A DNA stretch of 64,000 bases from a virus (IMGVR_UViG_3300025104_000001:26768-90767); one strand, 5' to 3'; numbered from the stretch's first letter, positions 1 to 6,810 are shown. Notes: a model not told the origin generated them from the sequence alone. A program made the numbers and translations.

Positions 1-714
1 AAAAGGAGAAGCATGAACAGGTTTTGTCTCCACTAGACGACGATAGATGTCTTGTGCTTTTTCAAGACTTTTGTCTAGCTTACGATACGAAACCTGAGCG
101 CAACACGATGAGGAGATAGCCAACGCTTCTTCTAGGCTATGATCTTGTGAATCAGTCCAATGACCTTGCATGTAATACGGGACATGCCAATCATTGTATC
201 CGAGTTCAAATGGGTCTGAATTAGCTACAGCTTCTAGCATGGCTTCTGCAAGAGCCTTGATTTCAGGTTGTGCGTCTTTGTGAGCACGGAGATAGAAGAA
301 GTTACCAATTTCGGTTGTCGTCATCACAACCTTGATGATTTGGAACGGTTCTAGGATACGATTGATGATTTGCTTATGTGCGCCTTCTTCATTCATTAAA
401 GCGGCAATTCTGCAGGCCTCACCCCTTGCTTCATCCCAAAGGGACTTTACTCGAGCAAGATTGGGTTCTTGAAGTTCCTCATTGGCTTGCATGCCTGGTT
501 GGTTCTTGCCCCAATGAACCGGCTTTGCTGGATTTGTTTGCACCAGCTCAATCATAGACTTGACGGGAATGGCTCGGCTTGATGCTGCGTTTCGTGAGAA
601 CATTCGGTGGGTAAGGAGCTCCGCGTGAATGAAACGGGGATACTCCAACTCAAAGGTTGTAAGCCGAACACCTGCGGGTGAAATTGAATCTGCGATGATG
701 TTTGCTTTAATCAT
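1..714 (-). CDS. thyX: FAD-dependent thymidylate synthase ThyX (C-terminus beyond window edge)
   Basis: Methylates dUMP to dTMP using folate and FAD, supplying dTTP for phage DNA. The frame opens with ATG at 714, behind an AAGGAG ribosome site, and stays open to base 1, so 238 codons are visible and the stop lies outside the window. The ThyX signature is seen as HRMFSRNAASSRA at about residues 36-48 (the RHRxxS..SxR class motif, here THR), and the tail reads KPVHASPF, the usual start of the family's HxSPFEH segment. It reads away from the DUF2828 gene, and its 5' leader contains a strong hairpin. Together with the dCMP deaminase at 7.7-8.2 kb it forms the visible pyrimidine nucleotide pathway. 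Confidence 0.9.
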   Translation of the reverse strand, partial: MIKANIIADSISPAGVRLTTFELEYPRFIHAELLTHRMFSRNAASSRAIPVKSMIELVQTNPAKPVHWGKNQPGMQANEELQEPNLARVKSLWDEARGEACRIAALMNEEGAHKQIINRILEPFQIIKVVMTTTEIGNFFYLRAHKDAQPEIKALAEAMLEAVANSDPFELGYNDWHVPYYMQGHWTDSQDHSLEEALAISSSCCAQVSYRKLDKSLEKAQDIYRRLVETKPVHASPF

Positions 715-741
715 AAAACTCCTTGGTAACAAAATGAACTA

Positions 742-764
742 CCACGAAACTAAAGATTTCGTGG
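742..764 (-). promoter_or_regulatory. Leader hairpin upstream of thyX
   Basis: A perfect 8-bp stem (CCACGAAA/TTTCGTGG) with a 7-nt loop lies 28 nt upstream of the thyX start codon in the transcribed strand. A moderately T-rich stretch follows it on the minus strand. It could be an attenuator or an mRNA-stabilising structure; only the stem itself is seen. Confidence 0.4.
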
Positions 765-859
765 TTTCGGACTTCGTAGACTCTGTTTTACCAACAGACG
801 CCTCCATCCGTTTTTGTTTAGAGTCCGACTTGGTTCCCAAACCAGACTTAATATACGAC

Positions 860-882
860 TAAAGATCGTGTATTTTTCTCGC
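860..882 (+). repeat. 23-bp inverted repeat, left copy
   Basis: TAAAGATCGTGTATTTTTC followed by TCGC. The reverse complement of a 22/23 identical copy lies at 2575-2597, so the pair brackets the DUF2828 gene. The function is unknown. Confidence 0.7.
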
Positions 883-898
883 TAACTCTTATTATAAA

Positions 899-927
899 AG
901 GCTGTCAGACATCATATCAGACAACCT
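899..927 (-). terminator. Possible terminator of the DUF2828 gene
   Basis: AGGCTGTC and GACAACCT can form an 8-bp stem with one C-A mismatch and a 13-nt loop. On the minus strand it is followed by TTTTATAATAA. It lies about 20 bp past the stop of the 950-2389 gene. The stem is weak, so the call is tentative. The same T-rich tail contains a TATAAT box that could serve thyX. Confidence 0.35.
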
Positions 928-949
928 TCCTAAAATCAAGATTTTATTC

Positions 950-2389
950 TTATACCGTCAGCCCATCAATGTCATAACGAGGAGAGCTGATTGTCTTCAG
1001 CATCACGCTTTCTGGCGTGATTTCCTCTGCCTTAAGAACGCTTTGCATGATTGCAGGGCTGAACCCAGTAATCATAGTTGTTCCGTTCTCATCAGACTTA
1101 ACTTGGATGTTTTGACTACGAGCGTTCACGTTCCAGAAGATGATGTTAGGACGAACATAACCCGCCCTTTCAAACTTCTCATTGATAGCTTGGTAGTTTG
1201 TTACCATCTTCTTCCTACCAGAGCAATCTTCCGAACTCGTAGCGGCGTTGAATTCCATATCTGAGATGATGATGATGTACTCAGGCATGTCGCTTTGAGG
1301 TACATTGTTCTCTACAGCAGAGTTCAACAGCAAATCAAATGCTGCTTGAATATCAGTAGAACCTCCCCAAGGCAATTTACGAACATAATCCACTTTTTCC
1401 TTGATGGTCTTCTGATCGATGTTTGCCCACTTCGGAGCAGTCTCAAACGTCATCGCCAAGTTCTTGAAGTGACCTTCTTGACGTTCAGCCAAGTAGATAC
1501 CCAAGGAGATTGCAACGTCCATGCATGACACTTTACCAAAACCACCTGCAGGACAGTTCATAGAACCAGAAACGTCAATCATAGGAAGCATCTTGGATGC
1601 ACCATCCAGATAGTCTGGCAGTTCCTTCCATTGTGCGTCTGCAACTTCAGCATCGCCGAATTGTGCAGTTCGAATAACATCATAAGGGTACAACGCCGAG
1701 GCTTTGGCTTTCACCTTGCCGTTTGCAAGAGCTTCCTTGTATGCAGAGAACCTCTCTTTAGCGTTACGGGCAAAAGCGTTTGTATAGCGAGCCATTGCAA
1801 CAGAAGGCACTTGGGAGAAATTGATTTCATCCCATTGTTTAGCGCACATCTTAGTCTCAACAGTGTTGGAAGTTTCAACCAACAGCTTACGATATGCTTT
1901 AGGGCTCAACTTCATCAAACCACGGATGATGGCAGCTTCTTTACCTTTGCGAGGCAACCACTTTGCAATCAACCCTGCATTGACAGATTTGGTTTCCATA
2001 GCAACCTTAAGTTGTTCAGCCAAGTGGAAACGGATTTGGGTTGGGATTGCATCATGACACAACAGAGGAACCAAATCGTCAAAACGACCTAGCTCGGGGA
2101 TCTTACCGCTCAACATGATTGAAGCGACTGCGCGCTTATCGTTCTTAGCCAACCAATCCATGATTGTACGGAATACCAAACGTTCGCCTGGGCCGCCACG
2201 AGCGTCACGCGCCCATAGCAAGATACGTAGCGCAGTGACAGGGTCCTCGGCATATGCCAGAATGAACTTCTCTAGTGCGTCGTTAGGATTGTTTCGTGCA
2301 GAACCGATAACAGCGAACAAGTCAACGTTACGGTTTAGGGAAGTTGCCAGAGTCTTTGCTCCATTGGCAGTGAAAGCCACGTTTGACAT
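950..2389 (-). CDS. DUF2828 / TROVE-like protein with von Willebrand A domain
   Basis: A 479-residue protein. The N-terminal half is helical and carries ARDARGGPGERLVFR at about residues 60-74, the hallmark of the DUF2828 family, which is related to TROVE/Ro60-type RNA-binding proteins. The C-terminal half is a von Willebrand A fold with an intact metal-binding MIDAS motif, DVSGSM, near residue 272, and a later SDMEFN segment near 376. TROVE-type proteins bind misfolded or small non-coding RNAs, so a role in RNA quality control or in binding the phage tRNAs is possible but not shown by sequence. It is a single-gene unit flanked by 23-bp inverted repeats, which sets it apart from the neighbouring operons. 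Confidence 0.8.
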   Translation of the reverse strand: MSNVAFTANGAKTLATSLNRNVDLFAVIGSARNNPNDALEKFILAYAEDPVTALRILLWARDARGGPGERLVFRTIMDWLAKNDKRAVASIMLSGKIPELGRFDDLVPLLCHDAIPTQIRFHLAEQLKVAMETKSVNAGLIAKWLPRKGKEAAIIRGLMKLSPKAYRKLLVETSNTVETKMCAKQWDEINFSQVPSVAMARYTNAFARNAKERFSAYKEALANGKVKAKASALYPYDVIRTAQFGDAEVADAQWKELPDYLDGASKMLPMIDVSGSMNCPAGGFGKVSCMDVAISLGIYLAERQEGHFKNLAMTFETAPKWANIDQKTIKEKVDYVRKLPWGGSTDIQAAFDLLLNSAVENNVPQSDMPEYIIIISDMEFNAATSSEDCSGRKKMVTNYQAINEKFERAGYVRPNIIFWNVNARSQNIQVKSDENGTTMITGFSPAIMQSVLKAEEITPESVMLKTISSPRYDIDGLTV

Positions 2390-2574
2390 AATAATCTCCG
2401 CAGGTTGTTTATGATTTCAAGAGATGAATTGCTGAAAGCAACCTTTTATACAGGAACGCTGTGCACTAAGCACTCATGAGGGCTCACGCTCTAACCCAAA
2501 AGCATACAAAGGCATGCTAGATCTAAGTTTTAATATGTCGGGTTCTTGATCTGCTTGCTGAAACGTTCCTTATT

Positions 2575-2597
2575 GCGTGAAAAATACACGATCTTTA
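2575..2597 (-). repeat. 23-bp inverted repeat, right copy
   Basis: Reads TAAAGATCGTGTATTTTTC on the minus strand, followed by ACGC; 22 of 23 bases match the copy at 860-882 in opposite orientation. It sits in the 230-bp gap (2390-2620) between the DUF2828 gene and the operon upstream. That gap holds no convincing gene, but has a TATAAT-like box (minus strand, near 2615) that may drive the DUF2828 gene. Confidence 0.7.
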
Positions 2598-2620
2598 ACC
2601 GGGTATTAGTTCATTATATA

Positions 2621-2881
2621 TCAATCTTGTGCCTTATAAAAAGAATTTTTTTGTTGATTAACACCTGCTTCAAAAGCAGCTTCCAGCCACTTTACCATCA
2701 TTCTAGTGGCAGCTTGAAAGTCCTTTGCTCCGTCAAACATGTAGATCAGAATGTCATCATAGAAACGCTCTGACCTAAATCCGAATCCTTCAATTTCGTG
2801 AAACCACCTGAAGAAATCAGTCCCAGAGGCTTCGGTAATATTTTCCGAACAGGGTCGTTCCACGTCGAATGCGTTCTTCAT
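2621..2881 (-). CDS. Hypothetical protein, 86 aa
   Basis: Last gene of the operon running leftward from 4.2 kb. I start it at ATG 2881, which has AAGGAA nine bases upstream and overlaps the end of the preceding gene by 65 bp; a longer in-frame start at 3049 would lie wholly inside that gene. The protein is aromatic- and acid-rich in the middle (DFFRWFHEIEGFGFRSERFY). No family is recognised. Confidence 0.55.
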   Translation of the reverse strand: MKNAFDVERPCSENITEASGTDFFRWFHEIEGFGFRSERFYDDILIYMFDGAKDFQAATRMMVKWLEAAFEAGVNQQKNSFYKAQD

Positions 2882-3506
2882 GCTTACGAATTCCTTCATA
2901 GTCGCACTTGTATGTATGGTTAGGGCCGCGTTCCATTTTGAACAGCTTGGGCTTGCCGTTCTCGTTCCATTCACAGGGCTCCCACTTAATGTCAAACTCA
3001 CCAGAGCGATAATGTTCTTCCCAGTCGTTGTCTGGGTGAAGTTGCTCAAACGCCCAAATCATTTCATCAAGAACCCAATCCCAGCGCTTATGGTGATTGG
3101 CGTCAATGTCATATTCATTCTCTTTGGCAGGCGCTGAAGTTGAACGGAGTTCTTCCGGAACATCCTCATCATCAACGTGAGGTGAACCATGTTTGGTAGC
3201 CTTCAGTTGTTTCAGCATAGGTAGAATGATGAGGGCTAGATTGGCATCCATATTCCATGTGTCATACTTGTCAATACGAACCTTGACCTTACGTTTTCTC
3301 TTGGAGTTAATCCACTGGCAGAGTTTCATAAGCCAAGAATCGTTTCCGTCCTTATCTTCTGCAAGCCAAGTGCCAAAATCATGCACCCAGTCTGGATGAC
3401 GCATGATTCCATATTCATCAGGAACCTTCTTAACCCAAAAGCAAAGCTTCTCAGCAATTTGATAAGGTCCAACCCAATTTACATAAGGGCCAATTTCTAC
3501 TTTCAT
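2817..3506 (-). CDS. Conserved phage hypothetical protein, 229 aa
   Basis: Begins MKVEIGPYVNWVGPYQIAE, an opening seen in a widespread family of uncharacterised myovirus proteins (recalled, not searched). It is soluble, tryptophan-rich, and charged. The start codon overlaps the stop of the upstream 48-aa gene as ATGA, so translation is probably coupled. No catalytic motif is visible. Confidence 0.8.
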   Translation of the reverse strand: MKVEIGPYVNWVGPYQIAEKLCFWVKKVPDEYGIMRHPDWVHDFGTWLAEDKDGNDSWLMKLCQWINSKRKRKVKVRIDKYDTWNMDANLALIILPMLKQLKATKHGSPHVDDEDVPEELRSTSAPAKENEYDIDANHHKRWDWVLDEMIWAFEQLHPDNDWEEHYRSGEFDIKWEPCEWNENGKPKLFKMERGPNHTYKCDYEGIRKHEERIRRGTTLFGKYYRSLWD

Positions 3507-3649
3507 TTTGATGCCACCATATAAAGTCCGATGTTAGCGAAAGCATAACCCGCATATGCGAGCAACATGCCGGTATTGCCTTTCATGCCTTGCTCTAGAG
3601 CAACGTAGGCATAAATGATGCCCGTTAGAATAATAAGCCATCCACTCAT
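3503..3649 (-). CDS. Small membrane protein, 48 aa
   Basis: Begins MSGWLIILTGIIYAYVALEQ and has two hydrophobic segments (about residues 3-18 and 27-45) separated by a short polar turn, suggesting a two-pass inner-membrane protein. It starts and ends with ATGA overlaps with its neighbours, which strongly supports it as a real gene in a coupled operon. The function is unknown. Confidence 0.75.
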   Translation of the reverse strand: MSGWLIILTGIIYAYVALEQGMKGNTGMLLAYAGYAFANIGLYMVASK

Positions 3650-3786
3650 CGCTGTTTCCTTTCACAATTGCATTCGCTACGACCTTGGTTGCAATCGCCA
3701 CTACAACCGTCAGTTTTTTCAGATATATGGTACATAGTGACAATAAACAAAACGAAACATATAACGCTAGCAACAATTTCAAACAT
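3646..3786 (-). CDS. Small membrane-anchored Cys-rich protein, 46 aa
   Basis: MFEIVASVICFVLFIVTMYH forms an N-terminal transmembrane helix, followed by a short tail with four cysteines (CSGD, CNQG, CNCE) that could bind metal or form disulfides. It overlaps the next gene by ATGA. An overlapping reading frame at 3534-3782 is rejected in favour of this one because of the coupled starts and stops. The function is unknown. Confidence 0.75.
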   Translation of the reverse strand: MFEIVASVICFVLFIVTMYHISEKTDGCSGDCNQGRSECNCERKQR

Positions 3787-3797
3787 GATATTCTTAC

Positions 3798-4013
3798 TTA
3801 GAATAGTGCCTTAGCGGCACCAAGCATATAAATCGCAAGCAAACCCGTATTGACAACAATCAAGGAATTTTCTTTGATCCTGACTGCAAAAATCAACCAC
3901 AGGACGCTACCCGCATTGAAAGCCCAAACATTCAAAGGATAGGTGTTCAAGGATGTCAAAAGAGCACCCGCAATCGTCAAGACTGTAGCGCTCCACTTCA
4001 AAAACGAATTCAA
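3798..4013 (-). CDS. Small membrane protein, 71 aa
   Basis: Starts at TTG 4013, preceded by AAGGAA at five bases and overlapping the upstream stop as TTGA. Three hydrophobic stretches (about residues 9-22, 28-43 and 50-66) suggest a three-pass membrane protein. The protein has few charged residues. It could modify the host envelope, but nothing specific can be assigned. Confidence 0.75.
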   Translation of the reverse strand: MNSFLKWSATVLTIAGALLTSLNTYPLNVWAFNAGSVLWLIFAVRIKENSLIVVNTGLLAIYMLGAAKALF

Positions 4014-4201
4014 GTGATTTCCTTACAATCAGAAACTTTGAGAACACCTTCAGTCACAATGACTCCGCCTTCAAGTCGTTGATACAACTCGGCAGTCTCT
4101 TTGATGTAGAAATGCATGATCTTACCCTTTTCGGTAATCAGAGTGAAGGGCATAGGATCTTTCTGAACTTGTTCCATGAATAGATTTTCGTTGTTGTTCA
4201 T
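4010..4201 (-). CDS. Hypothetical protein, 63 aa, first gene of leftward operon
   Basis: MNNNENLFMEQVQKDPMPF opens a small soluble protein. An in-frame ATG at 4210 coincides with the predicted transcription start, so I prefer ATG 4201, with GGAGG ten bases upstream; translation from 4210 as a leaderless mRNA cannot be excluded. It is the promoter-proximal gene of a coupled operon that continues to 2621. No family recognised. Confidence 0.7.
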   Translation of the reverse strand: MNNNENLFMEQVQKDPMPFTLITEKGKIMHFYIKETAELYQRLEGGVIVTEGVLKVSDCKEIT

Positions 4202-4216
4202 CGTCTTCATGCCTCC

Positions 4217-4244
4217 ATTATAACATGGTTTCAGACGATGTCTA
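4217..4244 (-). promoter_or_regulatory. Early-type sigma-70 promoter
   Basis: On the minus strand TAGACA (4244-4239), 16-bp spacer, TATAAT (4222-4217), then GGAGGCAT. This matches the recurrent promoter pattern of this phage and drives the operon 4201-2621. Confidence 0.8.
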
Positions 4245-4251
4245 GGACTTT

Positions 4252-4894
4252 TTATCCGAGAGCATTGCCATAGATGAGGTGAAGACCGCGGAGCACTTTG
4301 TCCAAGTTGTTCCAGCCTCGGAAAACCGACCACAACTCAATGTGGTCAACCGCTACGTGGGTGGCCCCACGATCGTAAATCAAAGACTCCGGGCTCCCAA
4401 CATCCGCTGGTAACTTCGTTCGTACCCAAGGGCCATAGTCATCTGAGCGACGCTTATACTGGGCAACGAGCCGCCCTTTTCGGGCGGCGTGAGCGGCATC
4501 TTGAATAGCCTGCAGCGCCGTATGGATTTCGGCGGGAGCAGGAGTGATGTGAGGCATGTCATATGATGTCCGGATGCGTTGCACGGTGTCAAAATTGGAC
4601 CAGCCAGACCTAGCCTGCCACCCCAAGTACATAATAGCACAGCGCTTCAATGTTTCGTTTTCGCGTGCAAGTGCATCCCGCTCTTCAAGCAGCTCGCGGA
4701 TCGTGTCGGGGTTGCAAGCGGCGATCAGATGGGCGTCTGCCTTAACGTCTTGGGCGGTTCGGCAATGGCGGACTTCGGCCAGAAACCCGTTCGCTCTTTA
4801 CAAACGTCCCGCTATTGGTAGGGCAAACCCGCCACGGGCCCGGCGTCGGCCCCTTCGCTAGTGCCTTGCGGATTTCCTCGTAACGGTCAGCCAT
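4252..4894 (-). pseudogene. Ea22-like protein gene, frameshifted
   Basis: The frame starting at ATG 4894 (AAGGAG seven bases upstream) encodes MADRYEEIRKALAKG then PTPGPW, typical of Ea22/Ead-like proteins of temperate phages, but terminates after 50 codons. The rest of the family pattern (DAHLIAACNPDTIRELLEE, then ERDALARENETLKR) continues in another frame near 4775 and runs to 4252. One surplus base in the TTTCTGG stretch explains the break. The distal part contains a 7-bp GC hairpin around 4490. Base composition is clearly richer in GC than the surrounding genes, so recent import is likely. Whether the frameshift is genuine or a sequencing error cannot be told here. Confidence 0.6.
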
Positions 4895-5126
4895 TGCGGT
4901 TCTCCTTGAACAGTACAGCTTTGGCCTCCTTCAGCACTTGCATCGGCGTCTCGGGGTCAAACCCCAGGCGGCGATACGTGTCCGCTGATGGAAACCACGA
5001 AACCATCGCAGCCAAGGCCTTTCGCAGCCGCTCATTCTCGGCTTCCAGCGCGTCACGCTCTGCCATCAGAATCTTGGCATCAACGTCCTTCATGCACATC
5101 TCGATAAAATCACCGGTGTTCATCAT
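4887..5126 (-). CDS. Coiled-coil hypothetical protein, 79 aa, GC-rich island
   Basis: Starts at ATG 5126 with AAGGAA four bases upstream and overlaps the Ea22-like gene by 8 bp. Residues 22-40 (AERDALEAENERLRKALAA) form a short leucine-zipper-like coiled coil, so it may dimerise. It shares the high GC content of the following frameshifted gene; the two were probably acquired together. The function is unknown. Confidence 0.7.
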   Translation of the reverse strand: MMNTGDFIEMCMKDVDAKILMAERDALEAENERLRKALAAMVSWFPSADTYRRLGFDPETPMQVLKEAKAVLFKENRNG

Positions 5127-5152
5127 GTTTCCTTTCGTTTACCGTATGACTA

Positions 5153-5181
5153 CATTGTACAGCAAACAAAAGGGCCGTCTA
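5153..5181 (-). promoter_or_regulatory. Early-type sigma-70 promoter
   Basis: Minus strand TAGACG (5181-5176), 17-bp spacer, TACAAT (5158-5153), followed by GTAGTCAT. It drives the GC-rich two-gene island. Confidence 0.7.
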
Positions 5182-5200
5182 GCCTCTTTGTCAAAAAATT

Positions 5201-5674
5201 TCACGACCATTGAACCCCGCCGCTAACGACAAAGTTCTCAACTTTCAGCTTCACAAAGGTCATACCCTCGTCATCATGAGCCTGACGCTCGATCTCGGCG
5301 TTCACTTCAGCTTCGGTTTCATATACCTCGGGAAAAATATCTAGTCTGATGTAGCCATCTTGGATAAATCCAATCACCCAACCCTTCTTTTGCCCTCGTG
5401 CTTGAGCCTTAGCAGTCTCAATAAGCTTAGAAGCTTCGATTGCTTTTTTTGCCAAATCTTCATGCTTCACATAATCAGACTTGACCCAATTGGTTTTATA
5501 CTCACGCTTGAGTTGCAGGTTGTAACGGCGAGTACCATTCCGAACGCTACCAGACAGGATAGCGAAGGAACCGTCCTTCTTATTGCTCAGCAGTTGACTT
5601 GTTTCAGTGTTGAAAAAGTAACCATCAGAGATTTGACGGAAACCTTCCAAAGAGTTAACAGGGATAAGAGCCAT
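5201..5674 (-). CDS. Hypothetical protein, 157 aa
   Basis: Begins MALIPVNSLEGFRQISDGYF with AAAGGAA upstream of ATG 5674. Lysine- and alanine-rich middle (EDLAKKAIEASKLIETAKAQ) predicts a helix, and the C-terminal half predicts a beta-rich domain. No known family recognised. It lies alone downstream of a 9-bp tandem repeat tract that may contain its control region. Confidence 0.7.
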   Translation of the reverse strand: MALIPVNSLEGFRQISDGYFFNTETSQLLSNKKDGSFAILSGSVRNGTRRYNLQLKREYKTNWVKSDYVKHEDLAKKAIEASKLIETAKAQARGQKKGWVIGFIQDGYIRLDIFPEVYETEAEVNAEIERQAHDDEGMTFVKLKVENFVVSGGVQWS

Positions 5675-5743
5675 TTCACATTCCTTTCAGAGTTCAGAGC
5701 AATAACAACCAACGAAAATTTATTTTATAGGAAGGTCCTTGGG

Positions 5744-5759
5744 AAGTCTAGAGGTTGTT
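5744..5759 (+). repeat. 16-bp inverted repeat bounding the tRNA/endonuclease cluster, left arm
   Basis: AAGTCTAGAGGTTGTT; its exact reverse complement is at 7241-7256, just upstream of the first tRNA. The two arms enclose the decayed endonuclease and six tRNA genes. Confidence 0.75.
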
Positions 5760-5767
5760 GCTGGTTT

Positions 5768-5827
5768 CTTGTATAACTTGTATAACTTGAATAACTTGAA
5801 TAACTTGTATAACTTGAATAACTTGTA
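5768..5827. repeat. 9-bp tandem repeat (CTTGWATAA), 6.7 copies
   Basis: Six full units plus a partial one of CTTGTATAA or CTTGAATAA, in the order T,T,A,A,T,A. It is AT-rich and lies about 95 bp upstream of the 5201-5674 gene. It could be an operator or iteron-like array, or a simple slippage repeat. Confidence 0.85.
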
Positions 5828-5881
5828 CTATTCACACATTGATTACTAGTTCTTTTTCAAGTTTCATCTCATGGGGAAAAC

Positions 5882-5900
5882 TGCTCCAAGTGCAGGAGCA
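5882..5900 (-). terminator. Terminator downstream of the endonuclease remnant
   Basis: TGCTCC / GGAGCA form a perfect 6-bp stem with a 7-nt loop. On the minus strand it is followed by GTTTTCCCC. Placed to end the tRNA/endonuclease transcript. Confidence 0.5.
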
Positions 5901-5970
5901 CTATATAATTTAACATTCACCGATTTACCGTACTCTACCCAATCCACTGATAGATGGGTAATTCCTTCTT

Positions 5971-6329
5971 TTACCATGTTGAACCTAAAGTATAACCTTT
6001 ATATTTTATCCACCTAGATGGGGTAACCCCATCTAGTCCTCGTTCTTTTGCTAATTTACTCTGTCGTATTTTAAATTCTTCTGTGTAGGGATGCCCTTTT
6101 ATTGATTTACCCTTATTTGGGTTAATTGGAATATCAATACCTAATTCTCTTGCTTTAATGTATTGATTACTTTTTTAGCACCGGGTGGGTGCTTGTTTAC
6201 ACTGTTATGGAAAGATTCCTTTTCAAAATTTGAAATTCTTCTATTCGGATTTTGTTTACAATATCTCTCATGATTTATTTTTGAATTATTATTCTTACAT
6301 TCTTTGTTGCAAAAATTACATATTAGCAT
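5971..6329 (-). pseudogene. Homing-endonuclease-like C2H2 zinc-finger gene, frameshifted
   Basis: ATG 6329 opens MLICNFCNKECKNNNSKINH, with a CxxC...HxxxxC zinc finger of the kind found at the N-terminus of phage free-standing homing endonucleases. The frame stops at 6141. In the -1 frame the family's distal pattern continues (NQYIKARELGIDIPINPNKG, then FKIRQSKLAKERG and WIKYKGYTLGSTW) to a stop at 5971. A seventh A in the six-A run just before the break would restore one frame. It lies directly after tRNA 5'-half remnants, consistent with insertion into the tRNA cluster. Its DNA is much more AT-rich than most neighbours. Confidence 0.65.
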
Positions 6330-6360
6330 TTTATTATTCTTATAATTACATTTTGTAAAT

Positions 6361-6440
6361 TCGTTGCCGTAGACCACTTGGCTAATCCAGCACAATATGC
6401 CATAGGCGGCTGCTCTACCAACTGAGTTAAAAGAATGAAT
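6361..6440 (-). other. Two tRNA 5'-half remnants
   Basis: On the minus strand, TTTTAACTCAGTTGGTAGAG, followed by CAGCCGCC, looks like the 5' half of one tRNA (acceptor, D-arm, start of the anticodon arm). GGATTAGCCAAGTGGTCTAC looks like the 5' half of another. Neither has a T-arm or 3' acceptor strand. Confidence 0.55.
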
Positions 6441-6442
6441 TT

Positions 6443-6517
6443 TGGTGGAGCTGCGGGGAATCGAACCCCGAACTGCGCCTTGCAAGGGCGCTGTGTTCCC
6501 AATTATACCACAACCCC
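6443..6517 (-). tRNA. tRNA-Ala(TGC)
   Basis: 75 nt with encoded CCA. Acceptor GGGGTTG pairs with CAGCTCC (two G-U pairs), anticodon loop CTTGCAA, T-arm CGGGG TTCGATT CCCCG. Confidence 0.93.
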
Positions 6518-6553
6518 AAAAATCTACATTGTTTTGTATATATTCAAAACGTT

Positions 6554-6629
6554 TGGGATGACCCACGGGATTTGAACCCATACTGCCAAGGTCACAACAT
6601 AGAGTTCTAATCATTACACTAAAGTCACC
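6554..6629 (-). tRNA. tRNA-His(GTG)
   Basis: 76 nt with encoded CCA. It has the extra 5' G(-1) opposite C73 that marks tRNA-His, anticodon loop TTGTGAC, T-arm ATGGG TTCAAAT CCCGT, and a mismatch in the anticodon stem. A 7-bp inverted repeat (6545-6551/6636-6642) flanks it. Confidence 0.88.
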
Positions 6630-6640
6630 ACTAAGCGTTT

Positions 6641-6717
6641 TGGAACGGTTAGTCAGATTCGAACTGACACTTCGGATTTGGAAGACCCGCGTGCTAGCCG
6701 TTAAACACTATAACCGC
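6641..6717 (-). tRNA. tRNA-Gly(TCC)
   Basis: 77 nt with encoded CCA. Acceptor GCGGTTA/TAACCGT, anticodon loop CTTCCAA, T-arm GTCAG TTCGAAT CTGAC. Confidence 0.92.
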
Positions 6718-6730
6718 ATTGAATATAACA

Positions 6731-6810
6731 GGATGGCTCCTACTTTTTGATTAAAGAGAGAAATCGAAACTCTCAACCAGTATATCTTAAAATAACTGCT
6801 GTAACCATCC
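6731..6810 (-). other. tRNA-like element with insertion between T-arm and acceptor
   Basis: Ends GGATGGT and GCCATCC pair over 7 bp like an acceptor stem, and a T-arm-like GAGAG...TTTCGAT...CTCTC is present. However, about 16 extra bases separate the T-arm from the 3' acceptor strand, and no good anticodon arm is found. It is probably a decayed or rearranged tRNA located between tRNA-Pro and tRNA-Gly. Confidence 0.45.

Larger units (their letters stand above)
5675..5970. other. Gene-free region with repeats and a terminator
   Basis: About 300 bp without a supported gene. It contains one arm of a 16-bp inverted repeat (5744-5759), a 9-bp tandem repeat (5768-5827) and a hairpin at 5882-5900. 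The rest is AT-rich with no clear signal. Confidence 0.7.

Noticed and set aside
860-2597. Insertion sequence around the DUF2828 gene
   Set aside because: The 23-bp inverted repeats resemble IS ends, but the enclosed gene is not a transposase and no target-site duplication is evident.
2882-3049. Upstream extension of the 2621-2881 gene
   Set aside because: It lies entirely within the conserved 2817-3506 gene in another frame; ATG 2881 has a good ribosome site.
4480-4500. Terminator at the GCCGCCC/GGGCGGC hairpin
   Set aside because: It lies within the Ea22-like frame and has no T-run after it on the transcribed strand; noted only as a strong hairpin.
5768-5827. CRISPR-like array
   Set aside because: The units are directly tandem and 9 bp long, with no spacers and no cas genes.
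6141-6329. Programmed -1 frameshift in the C2H2 endonuclease gene at the AAAAAAG string
   Set aside because: The heptamer is out of phase with the zero frame (GCT AAA AAA GTA), so canonical slippage does not apply; a lost base is simpler.
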